Below are positions 24,831 to 34,080 of a stretch of 64,000 nt of DNA, one piece after another. Origin of the DNA: Lysobacter gummosus (GTDB taxonomy: Bacteria > Pseudomonadota > Gammaproteobacteria > Xanthomonadales > Xanthomonadaceae); assembly GCF_001442805.1 (NCBI RefSeq), contig NZ_CP011131.1, forward strand, positions 3,162,001 through 3,226,000, read 5' to 3'. The position numbers were made by a program, and so were the translations under genes. The notes beneath the pieces are model-generated. The model was not told the DNA's origin, searched no databases, and was given only the letters and a program-made list of their open reading frames with translations. Numbering within the stretch: position 1 is the stretch's first letter; each line of letters begins with the position of its first letter.

Positions 24831-26078
24831 TCAGCGCGCTCCCTGCTTGGCCAGCTTGGCGGTCTTGGCGCGCTTGCCCGGCTTCACCGCCGCGGCGAGC
24901 GGTTTCGACGGCGGCTGCGGTCGCGCGATCGCGGTTTTCTTCACCGCCTTCTTCGCCGGCGACGGCGCTGCGGCGGCGGACGGCACGGCCTTGAGCCGAG
25001 CCGGCGCGGCCGACTTGCTCGGCACCGCGGCGCTGGCCGCGGCGGTGCGCGCCTTGGCCGAGGCCTTGGTCGCGACTTTCTTCACCCCCGCCCTGGCCGG
25101 CGGCGCGGCCGCGGGTTCGGCCTTGGCCTGCGGCTCGGCGGCGCGCACCGGCTTGGCGTTGTGCAGTTCATCGCGCAGACGGCTCAGCTCGCGTTCGAGC
25201 TGGACGATCTTGCGATGCGCGGAGTCGATCTCGGTGCGGGTCGGAATGCCGAGGCTGCCGCTGGCCTGTTCGATCTCTTTCTGCACGCCGGCGCGCAGAC
25301 GCATCTGCGAATTCACCAGCGCGGCGTAAGCGTCGCGGAAGCGCGGCGACAACGCGATCTCGGCGTAGGCTTCTTCCGCGGCGTCGATCCACAGATCGAA
25401 CAGGCCGCGCGCGGAGGTGATCTGACGACCCGGTTCGCTGCGCTCGGCGAGTTTGTCTTCGAAGCGCGAGAACGCCTCTTGTCCGGCTTGCGCCATCAGC
25501 GCGTTATAGGCCTGGCTTTGCTTCTGGTAATCGGCATTGGCCTGGACCAGTTGCTGCACGCGTTCTTGATGCTCGCGCGCGAAACCGAACGCCGGCAAGC
25601 CGAGCAACGACTGGCCTTCGTGCTGTGCGCGCTCCAGGAACGGCGCGATCTGCTCGGCCCATCGGCTGAAGTCCTGCTGGCCCGGACCGCGCATGGAACC
25701 GAACATGTCCGCGAACGGATTGGCGCCGCCACCGCCCAGCGCCTGCTTCCAGGCACCGGCGATGTCGCCGGCCGACGCGTTGCTGCCGGCGAATTGCGCG
25801 GCGAGTTTCTGGATTTCGCCGAACCAACCGCGCGCCTGGCTGTTGAAACGGTCCAGGGTGTCTTCGACTTGCGGATTGCCGCCTTTGGCCATCTGCGACC
25901 ACCAGTTGATCGCCTCGTTCCAGCCCGGCACCGACGGTTGCGCGGACTGCGGCGTAGCGCCGCGCATCATCTCGCCCCATGCGCCCCAGTATTGTCGCGC
26001 GAGCCGGTCGAAATCCTGCGCACTGACGCCTGCGCCGAAATCGCCGGGATTGTTCGAGCCGAAACCGAAATTCGCCAT
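24831..26078 (-). CDS. phaE: PhaE, class III PHA synthase partner subunit with a histone-H1-like tail
   Basis: PhaE is required for activity of class III PhaC. The start at 26078 is preferred because GGAG lies upstream at good spacing; an ATG four codons earlier is possible. The 415-residue protein has a helical PhaE domain up to about residue 300 (FDRLARQYWGAWGEMM, QQDFSRWAEQIAPFLERAQ, YAEIALSPRFRDAYAALVNSQ). The last 110 residues are Ala/Lys/Pro repeats (KKVATKASAKARTAAASAA and others), similar to phasins or histone-H1-like proteins with DNA-binding tails. The tail may bind the nucleoid or the polymer surface (inference). Confidence 0.9.
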   Translation of the reverse strand: MANFGFGSNNPGDFGAGVSAQDFDRLARQYWGAWGEMMRGATPQSAQPSVPGWNEAINWWSQMAKGGNPQVEDTLDRFNSQARGWFGEIQKLAAQFAGSNASAGDIAGAWKQALGGGGANPFADMFGSMRGPGQQDFSRWAEQIAPFLERAQHEGQSLLGLPAFGFAREHQERVQQLVQANADYQKQSQAYNALMAQAGQEAFSRFEDKLAERSEPGRQITSARGLFDLWIDAAEEAYAEIALSPRFRDAYAALVNSQMRLRAGVQKEIEQASGSLGIPTRTEIDSAHRKIVQLERELSRLRDELHNAKPVRAAEPQAKAEPAAAPPARAGVKKVATKASAKARTAAASAAVPSKSAAPARLKAVPSAAAAPSPAKKAVKKTAIARPQPPSKPLAAAVKPGKRAKTAKLAKQGAR

Positions 26079-26230
26079 CGCCGTCTCCATGGTTTGCGCC
26101 GATCATAGCAATGGCGCGTTGCATGGCGGTGGTGACGGCGTCGCAGGGAATCGGCGTGGTGCCTGGGTGTGCGTTGGTAGGCGTATTCAGGGGTGTGAGC
26201 GACACGATCACCAATGCAGCCCCTGCCGTT

Positions 26231-26426
26231 GCCCCCTTTAGAAAAGGGGGCGGCGCCTGCGCAGCAGGCGCGGGGGATTTGAGCTTTTGCTGTTGCTTTG
26301 CTCAGAGCAGAAGCAAATCCCCCCTGCCCTCCGGCTTGCAGGCATAGCCTGCGTGCGTTCAGTGCCGCACGAACCTGCGGTTCGCAAGCAGCGGCCCTTC
26401 ACCCTTTTTCAAAGGGGGGAACAGCC
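26231..26426. repeat. Palindromic repeat element, family A copy 3
   Basis: Two inverted halves (gcccccttta-gaaaaggggg with cgggggattt, then aagcaaatcccccc to ctttttcaaagggggg) lie in the gap between phaE and pssA. The inner block gcaggcatagcctgcgtgcg and cgaacctgcggttcgcaagc is shared with copies 1 and 4. Confidence 0.8.
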
Positions 26427-26439
26427 ACAGCCGCCGCGA

Positions 26440-27054
26440 TTAGGGTTTGGGAATCCGCAATGTCTTGCTGATCATCAACGACCCAGACAGCGCGAACATC
26501 AGCACCATCGGATGGAACAACCACGGCCCGATGCGCACGCCGCCGAACCACAGATCGGCGCCTATCGCGCCTTGCCACGCCGCGATCGCCAGCACGATCA
26601 CCAGCGCCAGGCTGGTCGGAATCGGCGTGCCCTCGAAGTATTTGACCTTGCCTTCATCGCCCGACAAGGCCTCGGCGGTGACGTTGTAACGCGCCAGACG
26701 GCTGACGCCGCAGCCGACGAAGTAACTGAGCACTACCCAGTCCCAGCCGCCCTGCAGACCGCAGGCATAGGCCAGCGCCGCGGGCGCGACGCCGAAGGAA
26801 ATCACGTCGGCCAGCGAATCCAGTTCGCGCCCCAGCGTGGACGAAGACTTGCGCCAGCGCGCGACGCGGCCGTCGAGCGCATCGAAGATGAAGGCCAGCG
26901 GGATCAGCGCCATGCCGATCATCAGATCGCGCACGCCGCCTTCCTGCAGGAAACGCATCGCGGCGAAGATCGCGCCGGTGCCGCAAAAGGCGTTGGCGAG
27001 GGTGAACCAATCCGCGAGATGGAATTCGCGGAGCATCGAAAAATGACGCTGCAT
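26440..27054 (-). CDS. pssA: CDP-diacylglycerol-serine O-phosphatidyltransferase
   Basis: Makes phosphatidylserine, the precursor of phosphatidylethanolamine, in the inner membrane. The 204-residue protein has the CDP-alcohol phosphotransferase motif DALDGRVARW, eight residues, then GRELDSLAD, and several membrane helices; the N-terminal FHLADWFTLANAFCGTGAIFA is typical of the PssA (type II) branch. A Met at residue 7 could also start the protein. It is not obviously co-transcribed with the PHA genes; a repeat element lies between. Confidence 0.88.
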   Translation of the reverse strand: MQRHFSMLREFHLADWFTLANAFCGTGAIFAAMRFLQEGGVRDLMIGMALIPLAFIFDALDGRVARWRKSSSTLGRELDSLADVISFGVAPAALAYACGLQGGWDWVVLSYFVGCGVSRLARYNVTAEALSGDEGKVKYFEGTPIPTSLALVIVLAIAAWQGAIGADLWFGGVRIGPWLFHPMVLMFALSGSLMISKTLRIPKP

Positions 27055-27317
27055 GCGGCGCTGCTCCGTGGCGAACGGCGCGTGGGCCGTTCAAGGGGAG
27101 GTTCAGCGTGCCAAAGCAGGCGCGTAGGCCGCAAGGGGCCAAAGTCGCAAAGCCGGCGCGGGCTCGCGTCTAAAGGGTCGGAATGAATCGGCGCCGGCGC
27201 ACGCGCGACGGTCGTAAACCAGCGGCGAAGTCGCAGCGACGGGGCTTCCGGCCTAAATCACGAGGCCGATGCGCCTGCAAGGCCGCGAGCGTCGCCGACC
27301 GCGACGCCCGCCCGACT

Positions 27318-29303
27318 TCACTTCGGAATCGCGAGATTCTCCGCCTTCAAACCCTGCCCCTGCGCGCGCAGCGTGGTCTCGATGACCGCATCGGCCGGCA
27401 GCGGCTCGCCGCGATCCAGGTACGCGTCCACCCGGTCCAGCGCCGTGTACACATACGGCAACAGCGGCAGATAGCGCGCGCTCAGGGCCGGCAGACCGAG
27501 GAACGAATCGAAGTGCTGAACGTTGCGCACCTGCCAGTAACTCAGCTGGGCGCCGGCCTTGCGCGCCATCGCCACGTACGGCGCACTGCTGAACGCGGGC
27601 GGGATCAGACCGTCGTCCAGGCCGTGCACCACCACGATCGGCAAGCCCTTGCGCGGCGCGCCGGCGCGGGTTTCCTCGATGCCCTTGCGCACGCGTTCGT
27701 GCGCGCGCGTCAGCGCCTGCGCCGAGTCGGGCGCGATCGCCGACTGCAGCAACTGCCCGCTCCACAATTCGCGCAGGCCCGCCAGCGGCGCCAGGCGCTG
27801 CTGCGGATCGCTCGCGGCCGGGCCGAACAACTGCACGCCCGCGCCCGGCGGAATGCCGCTGGCGTCGGCCCACCACGCCGCGCGCTCGTTGTCGTTGGCC
27901 GCGCGCGACGCCGCCGGCACGTCCTTGCTTGCGGGCGTGGCCGCGGCATAGACGTAGCGCACCCAGGGTTGATCCGGGTCCTTGCTGCGCGCCTGCGCGG
28001 CCGGAACGAAACGACCGTAAGCCGAGGCATAGGTCGCCGCGACCGCACGCCACAGATCGAAATTCACCGACAAGGCGCCGGCGCGCAGCGCATCGTCGCT
28101 CCAACCGCTGTCGCGCATGCGTTCGTAAGCGGCCTGCGCGCGCGCCGGCGTGTCGGCCTGCCTGGCCTCATCGCCCAGCAAGCCCACGGACGCGGCGAAA
28201 TCGCAGTACGACTGCGCGCTGTCGCCGGTGATCGGCGCCACCGGCATCGCCGCCAGCGGTTTGTGCAGCAGCGCGCACGGCATCAACAGCGCCGCCTGCG
28301 TGGTGTAGTCGTACAAAGGCCGCGCGCCTTGCACGTAGATGTTCGGTTCGCCTGCGACGACCGCGTCGAGCCAGCCATCGGCGAGCGCGCCGTCGCCGCC
28401 GAGTTCGGCCGCGCGCAGCACCGCGCCGCCGCCGTTGGAAATGCCCACGGCGATGATGCGGGTGTTGGCCGCGGTGAACGGCGCCTGCTGCGGGAACGCC
28501 TGATCCAACGACGCCAGCGCGAACTGCGCGGCCTGACGCACGTGCCGGCCCCAGTCGGCCTCGGGGTTGTCCTGCGAATGCGCGTGCTTGAAGGCGATGC
28601 CGGCCCCGCCCTCGCGCTGACCGGCCTTCGGCGTGAACGCAAGCGCGTCGTCGGCGCCGCCGAGGGTGCCGTCGGCGCGCACGCCGCGGCCGGCGTCGAG
28701 ATCGAAATAATCCGTGCCCGCGCCCTTGTCGGTGTACGCGACCGCGCAGCCCTTCGGCAGGCCCCAGGCGCCAGCGACGGCGATCGAGCCGTAGATGCCC
28801 CGCGATCCCGACGACGCGGTGACCACGACGCAACGCTTGTTCAGATCGAACCCATCGGGCACCTGCACCAGCACGCGATGCGGCTGGCGCGCGCCGGGCA
28901 CGATCGCGAAAGCGCTGAACTCGCGCCCCGGCACCGGCGCCAGACTGCCGTAGAGCTCGCCGTAACCGCCGCCGGGAGCGAGATCGGCGATGCCGCGCCA
29001 GTTCGCCCACAGCGCGCGACGGCGCAATTCGGCCGCGGTGGGATGGGCCGCGTCGGCAAACGCCGGCGGCACCATCGCGCGCAAACCGTCCAGGCCCAGG
29101 CCGGCGCTGAGCAGATCGTCTTGCTCGCCGCGATGCTCGGTCTGGCGTTGTTGAGTGAACATCGGCTTGGAATCCTTGACGGTGCCCGGTTCGGCCGGCC
29201 TGGCGGCGCGCGCGGTAGCCGCGGCGGCGTCGGGCGAGGCGATGCAGACCGACAGGACGAATGCGGCGCAAACCGCGGCGGTGCGTAGGCAATGGGCGCT
29301 CAT
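27318..29303 (-). CDS. D-(-)-3-hydroxybutyrate oligomer hydrolase, exported
   Basis: Hydrolyses 3-hydroxybutyrate dimers and oligomers that arise in PHB breakdown. The 661-residue protein has a signal peptide (about 1-27, ending PDAAAA) and the pattern of the 3HB-oligomer hydrolase family: VVVTASSGSRGIYGSIAVAG, the putative nucleophile in IAVGISNGGGAVLRAAEL, and the C-terminal VVHGLDDGLIPPAFSSAPY with the His in VQHFDSFLGLPALS. Length is normal. With phaC and phaE nearby it forms a PHB turnover group; the signal peptide suggests it acts outside the cytoplasm, on imported or external oligomers. It is divergent from the response regulator gene, 103 bp apart. Confidence 0.9.
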   Translation of the reverse strand: MSAHCLRTAAVCAAFVLSVCIASPDAAAATARAARPAEPGTVKDSKPMFTQQRQTEHRGEQDDLLSAGLGLDGLRAMVPPAFADAAHPTAAELRRRALWANWRGIADLAPGGGYGELYGSLAPVPGREFSAFAIVPGARQPHRVLVQVPDGFDLNKRCVVVTASSGSRGIYGSIAVAGAWGLPKGCAVAYTDKGAGTDYFDLDAGRGVRADGTLGGADDALAFTPKAGQREGGAGIAFKHAHSQDNPEADWGRHVRQAAQFALASLDQAFPQQAPFTAANTRIIAVGISNGGGAVLRAAELGGDGALADGWLDAVVAGEPNIYVQGARPLYDYTTQAALLMPCALLHKPLAAMPVAPITGDSAQSYCDFAASVGLLGDEARQADTPARAQAAYERMRDSGWSDDALRAGALSVNFDLWRAVAATYASAYGRFVPAAQARSKDPDQPWVRYVYAAATPASKDVPAASRAANDNERAAWWADASGIPPGAGVQLFGPAASDPQQRLAPLAGLRELWSGQLLQSAIAPDSAQALTRAHERVRKGIEETRAGAPRKGLPIVVVHGLDDGLIPPAFSSAPYVAMARKAGAQLSYWQVRNVQHFDSFLGLPALSARYLPLLPYVYTALDRVDAYLDRGEPLPADAVIETTLRAQGQGLKAENLAIPK

Positions 29304-29406
29304 GCCCGCAGGCTAGCAAGTCGCCGCCCCGCCCTCATCGTACTTTCGTACAGCCTGGCCCGTCCTGGCGCGGAGCGGCCGCGACGGGCCTGCTAGGCTA
29401 CCGCCG

Positions 29407-30072
29407 ATGCCGACCCTGCTGATCGCCGACGACCATCCGCTGTTCCGCGCCGCGCTGCGCCAGGCCGCCGCCGATGCGGTGCCCGACACCGTGGTGCGCG
29501 AGGCCGGCACGCTCGACGATGCGCTGGCAGCGCTGGAAGCCGAGCCCGGTATCGATCTGGTGCTGCTGGATCTGCACATGCCGGGCAATCACGGCCTGGC
29601 CGGGCTCGCGGCGATCCGCGCCCAGTACCCGGGCACCGCGGTCGCGGTGGTGTCGGCCAACGACGATCCGCGCGTGGTGCGGCGCGCGCTCGATCACGGC
29701 GCGGCCGGTTATCTGCCGAAGAGTTCCGGCCTTGACGAACTGCGCGACGCGATCCGCGCGGTGCTGGCCTGCGAGCAATGGCTGCCGGCATCGTTGCGCG
29801 CGGCGGTCGCGCGCACCCACAGCGATCGCGGCGACGCCGATCTGGCTTCGCGTCTGGCCAGTCTGTCGCCGCAGCAGTTCCGGGTGCTGAGCCTGGTCGC
29901 GCAAGGATTGCTGAACAAGCAGATCGCCGATCGCCTGGACGTGCAGGAGCGGACGGTGAAGGCGCATCTGTCCGCGATCTTCGACCGTCTCGGCGTGCGC
30001 AATCGCACCCAGGCCGGCGTGGTGTTGCGCGAATTGGAACTGTCGGACCCGGCGCGCCGGATCGAAGACTGA
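29407..30072 (+). CDS. NarL/FixJ-family response regulator, CrbR/ErdR-like
   Basis: A 221-residue regulator: receiver domain at about residues 1-120 with the phosphorylated Asp in LVLLDLHMPG and the Lys in GYLPKSS, then a LuxR-type helix-turn-helix (LSPQQFRVLSLVAQGLLNKQIA, RTVKAHLSAIFDRLGVRNRTQ). It faces the symporter-kinase gene convergently. This pair resembles CrbR/CrbS of Vibrio and ErdR/MxtR of Pseudomonas, which switch on acetate use (acs). That match is by architecture and gene pairing, not by proof of targets. Confidence 0.82.
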   Translation: MPTLLIADDHPLFRAALRQAAADAVPDTVVREAGTLDDALAALEAEPGIDLVLLDLHMPGNHGLAGLAAIRAQYPGTAVAVVSANDDPRVVRRALDHGAAGYLPKSSGLDELRDAIRAVLACEQWLPASLRAAVARTHSDRGDADLASRLASLSPQQFRVLSLVAQGLLNKQIADRLDVQERTVKAHLSAIFDRLGVRNRTQAGVVLRELELSDPARRIED

Positions 30073-30192
30073 AACTCTGCGGCTGAATCTCGCGGCCGGG
30101 AATTCACAGCCGACGCCCGCGCTTGGCACGCACGCTCACGGTCGCTCACCGCAAACGGATTTTCGTTCACCTGCTTCATCAAACCGCCTGCT

Positions 30193-30225
30193 CAGGTTTG
30201 TCCACACAGCCTGTGGACAAACCTG
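30193..30225. repeat. Inverted repeat carrying two DnaA-box-like sequences
   Basis: A perfect 14-base inverted repeat (caggtttgtccaca, spacer cagcc, then its complement) in the gap between the convergent crbR-like and crbS-like genes. Each arm contains ttgtccaca, one base from the DnaA box ttatccaca. No T-run follows, so it is a poor intrinsic terminator. It may act as a bidirectional hairpin or as a DnaA-titration site (inference). Confidence 0.7.
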
Positions 30226-30354
30226 CGGACAGATCGGGAAGAGTCCGCGCAATCCTTTATGACATAAGCATTGCAATAGGTTTGGCTAAAAAATCGCCAC
30301 GGAATTTTCTTGACTTTGTCTTCACGACGCGCGTCTACCGAAACTTCGACGCAA

Positions 30355-33300
30355 TTATCCCGCCGTCACGCTTCCGCGCTCCATGCCGCCCGCGGCCAGC
30401 AAGCGGTCCAGCACTGACTTCAGCGCCAGCGGCTTGACCGGCTTGGCCAGCAGCGACAGCCCGGCCGCGTGCACGGCCTGACGGACCTGCGCGCCGGTGT
30501 CGGCGCTGAGCAGCAGGCACGGCCGCGCGCCGAACTCCTCGCTCAAGCGCTGGGCCAAGGCCAGGCCGGTGTCGTCTCGGTCGAGATGGAAGTCGAACAG
30601 CCACAAGGCCGCCGACCGCGCCCGCATCGCCGTGCGCGCTTGCTCGCCGTCGGCGACGGCTTCGACCTCGCAGCCCCAGCGCCGCAACACCTCGCCCAGC
30701 GCCGACAGCGCCTGCGGATCGTTGTCCACCGTCAGCACGCGCACGCCGCTCAGGCCGCGCTGCGGTGCCGCAACTGCGGCGGAGGCGAGCGATCGCGGCG
30801 CATGCACCATCGGCAAGCGCACGCCGAACGCGGTGCCGCGGCCGATGCGGCTGTGCAGTGTCAACGGCGCCTGCAGCAATTGCGCGATGCGGTCGGCGAT
30901 CGACAGCCCCAGGCCCAGGCCCTGCCCCGGCGCGTCCGGGCCGCGGCGGAATTCTTCGAAGATCGCGCTGCGCTGCGCCGCTTCGATGCCCGGGCCGGTG
31001 TCGTGCACTTCGATCGCCAGCATGCCGTCGCGGCGGCGCACGCCCAGCAGCACCCGGCCGTGCGCGGTGTAGCGCACCGCGTTGGCGAGGAAGTTCTGCA
31101 GCACCCGCCGCAGCAGTTGCGGATCGCTGCGGGTCCAGGCGCGGGTGGCCACGTAGCTCAGGCGCAGACCGCGCGCGGCGGCGATCGCGGCGAACTGCGC
31201 GGCCAGCGGTTCGAGCACTTCGCTCAGCGGAAACTCACGCGGCTGCGGCACCAGGCCGCCGGCCTGCAGGCGCGACATGTCCAGCAATCCGGTCAGCAGA
31301 TCGCCTGTGGAATCCAGCGCGCCGCCGATCTGCGCAGCGGTCTCGCGCTGGGCCGGATCGTTGAGCTGCTGACTCAGCGCATCGGTGAACAATTGCGCGG
31401 CGTGCAACGGCTGCATCAGGTCGTGGCCGACCGCGGCGAGGAAGCGGCTCTTGGCCTCGTTGGCGCGCTCGGCTTCGCGCGTTGCGACTTCCAGATCGGC
31501 GGTGCGTTCGGCGACGCGTTGCTCAAGCGTTTCGTTGGCCTGGATCAGCCCGGCCTGCGCGCGACGGAACGCGGTGACGTCGGTGAAGGTGGCGACGAAG
31601 CCGCCGCCGGGCATGGGATTGCCGCGGATTTCGATGATGCTGCCGTCGGCCAGCACGCGCTCGGACAAGTGCGGGGTGCCGGCGCGCATGAAGGCCAGGC
31701 GCCGCTCCAGCGCTTGCTCCAGATCGCCGGGCGGCGGCAGGCGCTGCATCGCCCAGCGCGCGAGGTCGGCGATTGGCCGGCCGATCTGCAACAACTCCGG
31801 CGGATAGCCGAACAGCTCCGCGTAACGCCGGTTCCAGGCCACCAGATGCAGGCTCGCATCGACCACGCTGATGCCCTGGCTCATGTTCTGCAATGCCGCT
31901 TCCAGCACGCGCTGATTGAAGCGCAGATCGGCCGAGGCTTCGCCGACGATCGCCGCGACCGTATCCAGATCGCGCCCGGCTTCGCGCCGCGCCGCGTCCA
32001 GCAGCACCCGCGCCGACGATGAGCCCAGCACCGCGGCCAGTTCGCGTTCCACGCCGGCTTCCACCGACGCCTCGACCGGCGCGCCCAGCGGCACGCCGTC
32101 GAGCAATTGCGCGACCCGTTCGCGCGGCAGGAAACGCAGGCCGGCGTCGCGCAAGGTCTGCGCATCCAGGCCCGGCTGAGCGCTGCGCGGCGACTCGCGC
32201 CGCCACATCGCCGCGAGCACCGTCGCCAGCGTGCCGACGAACAAGCTGGCGCCGACCGCGCGGCCCAGGCGGCTCCAGCCGGTCAGGCCGAACAGATTTT
32301 CCGGCGCCAGCGCTTGCAGGCCGAACGGCCCGCTGCGCAACCACTCCGGCGACAATCCGCGCGCCTCGAACAACAGCGGCAGCAGCAGCACCCAGGCCCA
32401 GGCGGCGAAACCGGCGGCGATGCCGACGATCGCCGCGCGCGCCGGCGTCTGCGGCCGCCACACCGCGAACGCCAGCGCCGGCGACAGCGTCGCCAGCGCC
32501 GAGAACGACACCGCGCCGACATCGGCCAGCGCCTCGCTGCCAGCGATCAATCGGCTGTAGCCCCAGGCCAGCAGCATGATCGCGACGATGCCGCCGCGCC
32601 GCAGCGCCAGCACCCGTCCGCGCAGATCGCGATTGCGCGACCACGCGCCGCGCAGCAGATTCGGCGCGAACCAGTGGTTGCCGATCATCAGGCTCAAGGT
32701 CAGCGTGCTGACCACGACCATGCCGGTGGCGGCGCTGAGGCCGCCGAGAAACGCGAACAGGGCCAGCGCTTCGTGGCCCTGCGCCAACGGCAGCGCCAGC
32801 ACGTACAGGTCCGACGGCACCTGCGCGCCGAGCACGGACTGGCCGACCTTGGCCAGCGGCAACACCGGCAAGGCGATCAACAGCAGATACAGCGGAAACT
32901 GCCAGCGCGCGGTGCGCACGTCGCGCTCGTCGCGGCATTCGACCACCGCGACATGGAACTGGTGCGGCAGGATGAACATCGCCAGCGCGCCCAGCAGCAC
33001 GAACGGCGCGAAGCCGCCGGCCGGCGGCGCGGGCGCGGCGGCCACCGCGGCCTTCGGCATATCGTCCAGGCCGAACCAGACGAACACGCCCAGCGCCAGC
33101 ATCGCGGCAAGCTTGAACACCGACTCGAACGCCATCGCCAGCACCAGCCCGCGATTGTGTTCGGCCGCGCTGGCGCGGCGGGTGCCGAACAGCATCGCGA
33201 ACAAGGCCATCGCCAGGGCGACATAGAGCGCGCTGTCGCGCCATGCCGGCAAGGCGGCGCCGTCGGTGGCGCGCGTGGTCAGCATCGCGAAACTCATCGC

Positions 33301-33711
33301 CACCGCCTTGAGCTGCAGGGCGATGTAAGGAATCAGGCCGAGCGCGGCGACCAGGGTGACGGTCGCGGCCAGCCACGCGTCTTTGCCCAGGCGCGTGGCG
33401 ATCAGATCCGCGAGCGAGGTCGCATTGGTTTCGCGCGCCAGCTTGACCAGCCGGACCATGAAGGCCACGGCCAGTGCGTAGAGCAGGATCGAGCCGAGAA
33501 AGGTCGGCGGCAGCGGCCAACCGTAGCGCGCGGCCTGGGTGACGGTTCCGTAGAACGTCCACGAGGTGCAGTGCACCGCCAGCGACAGCGCGTAGATATG
33601 CCGCCAGTGCCGCGCCAGCACGCCTGGCCGGCGCTCGGCGTACAAGGCGGTGCCGAACATCAACGCCAGCCAGGCCAGACTGGCCAGGGCTACGGTGGTG
33701 AGGCTCAGCAT
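30355..33711 (-). CDS. Sodium:solute symporter / hybrid sensor histidine kinase fusion, CrbS/MxtR-like
   Basis: An 1118-residue sensor. The start at 33711 (MLSLTTVALASLAW) matches the symporter N-terminus; the frame runs 29 codons further into a repeat element and that part is probably not translated. Domains in order: a 13-helix SSF/SLC5-like domain (about 1-490), a linker, a PAS domain (about 620-740; AGGGFVATF-like blocks, ISVVDASLHLVAWNRRYAELFGY), HisKA with His in AAVGHDLMQPLHAAQ, HATPase with NFLANAVRYT and GQGLGLGLSIAD, and a C-terminal receiver with Asp in LWLFDFHLDRD. This is the CrbS architecture, in which substrate passage through the symporter domain may be sensed. Convergent with the regulator gene. 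Confidence 0.88.
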   Translation of the reverse strand: MLSLTTVALASLAWLALMFGTALYAERRPGVLARHWRHIYALSLAVHCTSWTFYGTVTQAARYGWPLPPTFLGSILLYALAVAFMVRLVKLARETNATSLADLIATRLGKDAWLAATVTLVAALGLIPYIALQLKAVAMSFAMLTTRATDGAALPAWRDSALYVALAMALFAMLFGTRRASAAEHNRGLVLAMAFESVFKLAAMLALGVFVWFGLDDMPKAAVAAAPAPPAGGFAPFVLLGALAMFILPHQFHVAVVECRDERDVRTARWQFPLYLLLIALPVLPLAKVGQSVLGAQVPSDLYVLALPLAQGHEALALFAFLGGLSAATGMVVVSTLTLSLMIGNHWFAPNLLRGAWSRNRDLRGRVLALRRGGIVAIMLLAWGYSRLIAGSEALADVGAVSFSALATLSPALAFAVWRPQTPARAAIVGIAAGFAAWAWVLLLPLLFEARGLSPEWLRSGPFGLQALAPENLFGLTGWSRLGRAVGASLFVGTLATVLAAMWRRESPRSAQPGLDAQTLRDAGLRFLPRERVAQLLDGVPLGAPVEASVEAGVERELAAVLGSSSARVLLDAARREAGRDLDTVAAIVGEASADLRFNQRVLEAALQNMSQGISVVDASLHLVAWNRRYAELFGYPPELLQIGRPIADLARWAMQRLPPPGDLEQALERRLAFMRAGTPHLSERVLADGSIIEIRGNPMPGGGFVATFTDVTAFRRAQAGLIQANETLEQRVAERTADLEVATREAERANEAKSRFLAAVGHDLMQPLHAAQLFTDALSQQLNDPAQRETAAQIGGALDSTGDLLTGLLDMSRLQAGGLVPQPREFPLSEVLEPLAAQFAAIAAARGLRLSYVATRAWTRSDPQLLRRVLQNFLANAVRYTAHGRVLLGVRRRDGMLAIEVHDTGPGIEAAQRSAIFEEFRRGPDAPGQGLGLGLSIADRIAQLLQAPLTLHSRIGRGTAFGVRLPMVHAPRSLASAAVAAPQRGLSGVRVLTVDNDPQALSALGEVLRRWGCEVEAVADGEQARTAMRARSAALWLFDFHLDRDDTGLALAQRLSEEFGARPCLLLSADTGAQVRQAVHAAGLSLLAKPVKPLALKSVLDRLLAAGGMERGSVTAG

Positions 33712-33763
33712 GGGCACGCACGGGAAGGCATCGGGGCAGGATAGCGTGCTGTTTGGTGGGAAG

Positions 33764-34005
33764 AGCAAAAGCGAATCCCTCCTGCCCCCCTTTTTCAAAG
33801 GGGGGGAACAGCAAAGGCGACGGCAGTAGCGAAAGCAACTGCTACGGACCGCGGCGCTCTATCAGCCCCCTATCACCTACCTACCGGGTCTCCCCCTTTG
33901 AAAAAGGGTGAAGGGCCGCGCTTGCGAACCGCAGGTTCGCGCGGCACTGAACGCCCGCAGGCTATGCCTGTGGGCCGGAGGATTAAGGGGGATTTGCCTT
34001 TGCTC
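33764..34005. repeat. Palindromic repeat element, family A copy 4
   Basis: Inverted ends: agcaaaagcgaatccctcctg at the left (given as ends only) and gggggatttgcctttgct at the right, with ccctttttcaaaggggg and ccccctttgaaaaaggg inside and the shared block gcgaaccgcaggttcgc with gcaggctatgcctgtgg in the opposite direction to copy 1. It separates the kinase gene from the TonB receptor gene. Confidence 0.8.
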
Positions 34006-34006
34006 C

Positions 34007-34042
34007 AAAAAAAATGAGCCCCCGCCCAAAAGACGGAGGCTC
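34007..34042 (-). terminator. Rho-independent terminator of the TonB-dependent receptor gene
   Basis: On the minus strand gagcctccgtc-tttt-gggcgggggctc forms a strong hairpin (two wobble or offset pairs) followed by a run of eight T, about 40 bp after the receptor stop codon. Confidence 0.88.
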
Positions 34043-34080
34043 ACCGCGGCCCCCCAGCCGCACTGCCCGTTCGCAGCCGA

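Noticed and set aside
27183..29288. Long open frame of about 700 codons on the plus strand
   Set aside because: It lies fully opposite the 3-hydroxybutyrate-oligomer hydrolase gene, has Arg/Ala-rich composition without domain patterns, and is a normal effect of high GC content.
30226..30354. A promoter (cttgactttgtcttc) in the gap between the convergent two-component genes
   Set aside because: Both flanking genes end here, no gene starts nearby, and no -10 element at suitable distance is visible.
31523..33838. Second long frame overlapping the symporter-kinase gene
   Set aside because: Same strand, shifted frame; the translation is Arg/Ala/Gly-rich noise, while the other frame has clear SSF, PAS, kinase and receiver motifs.
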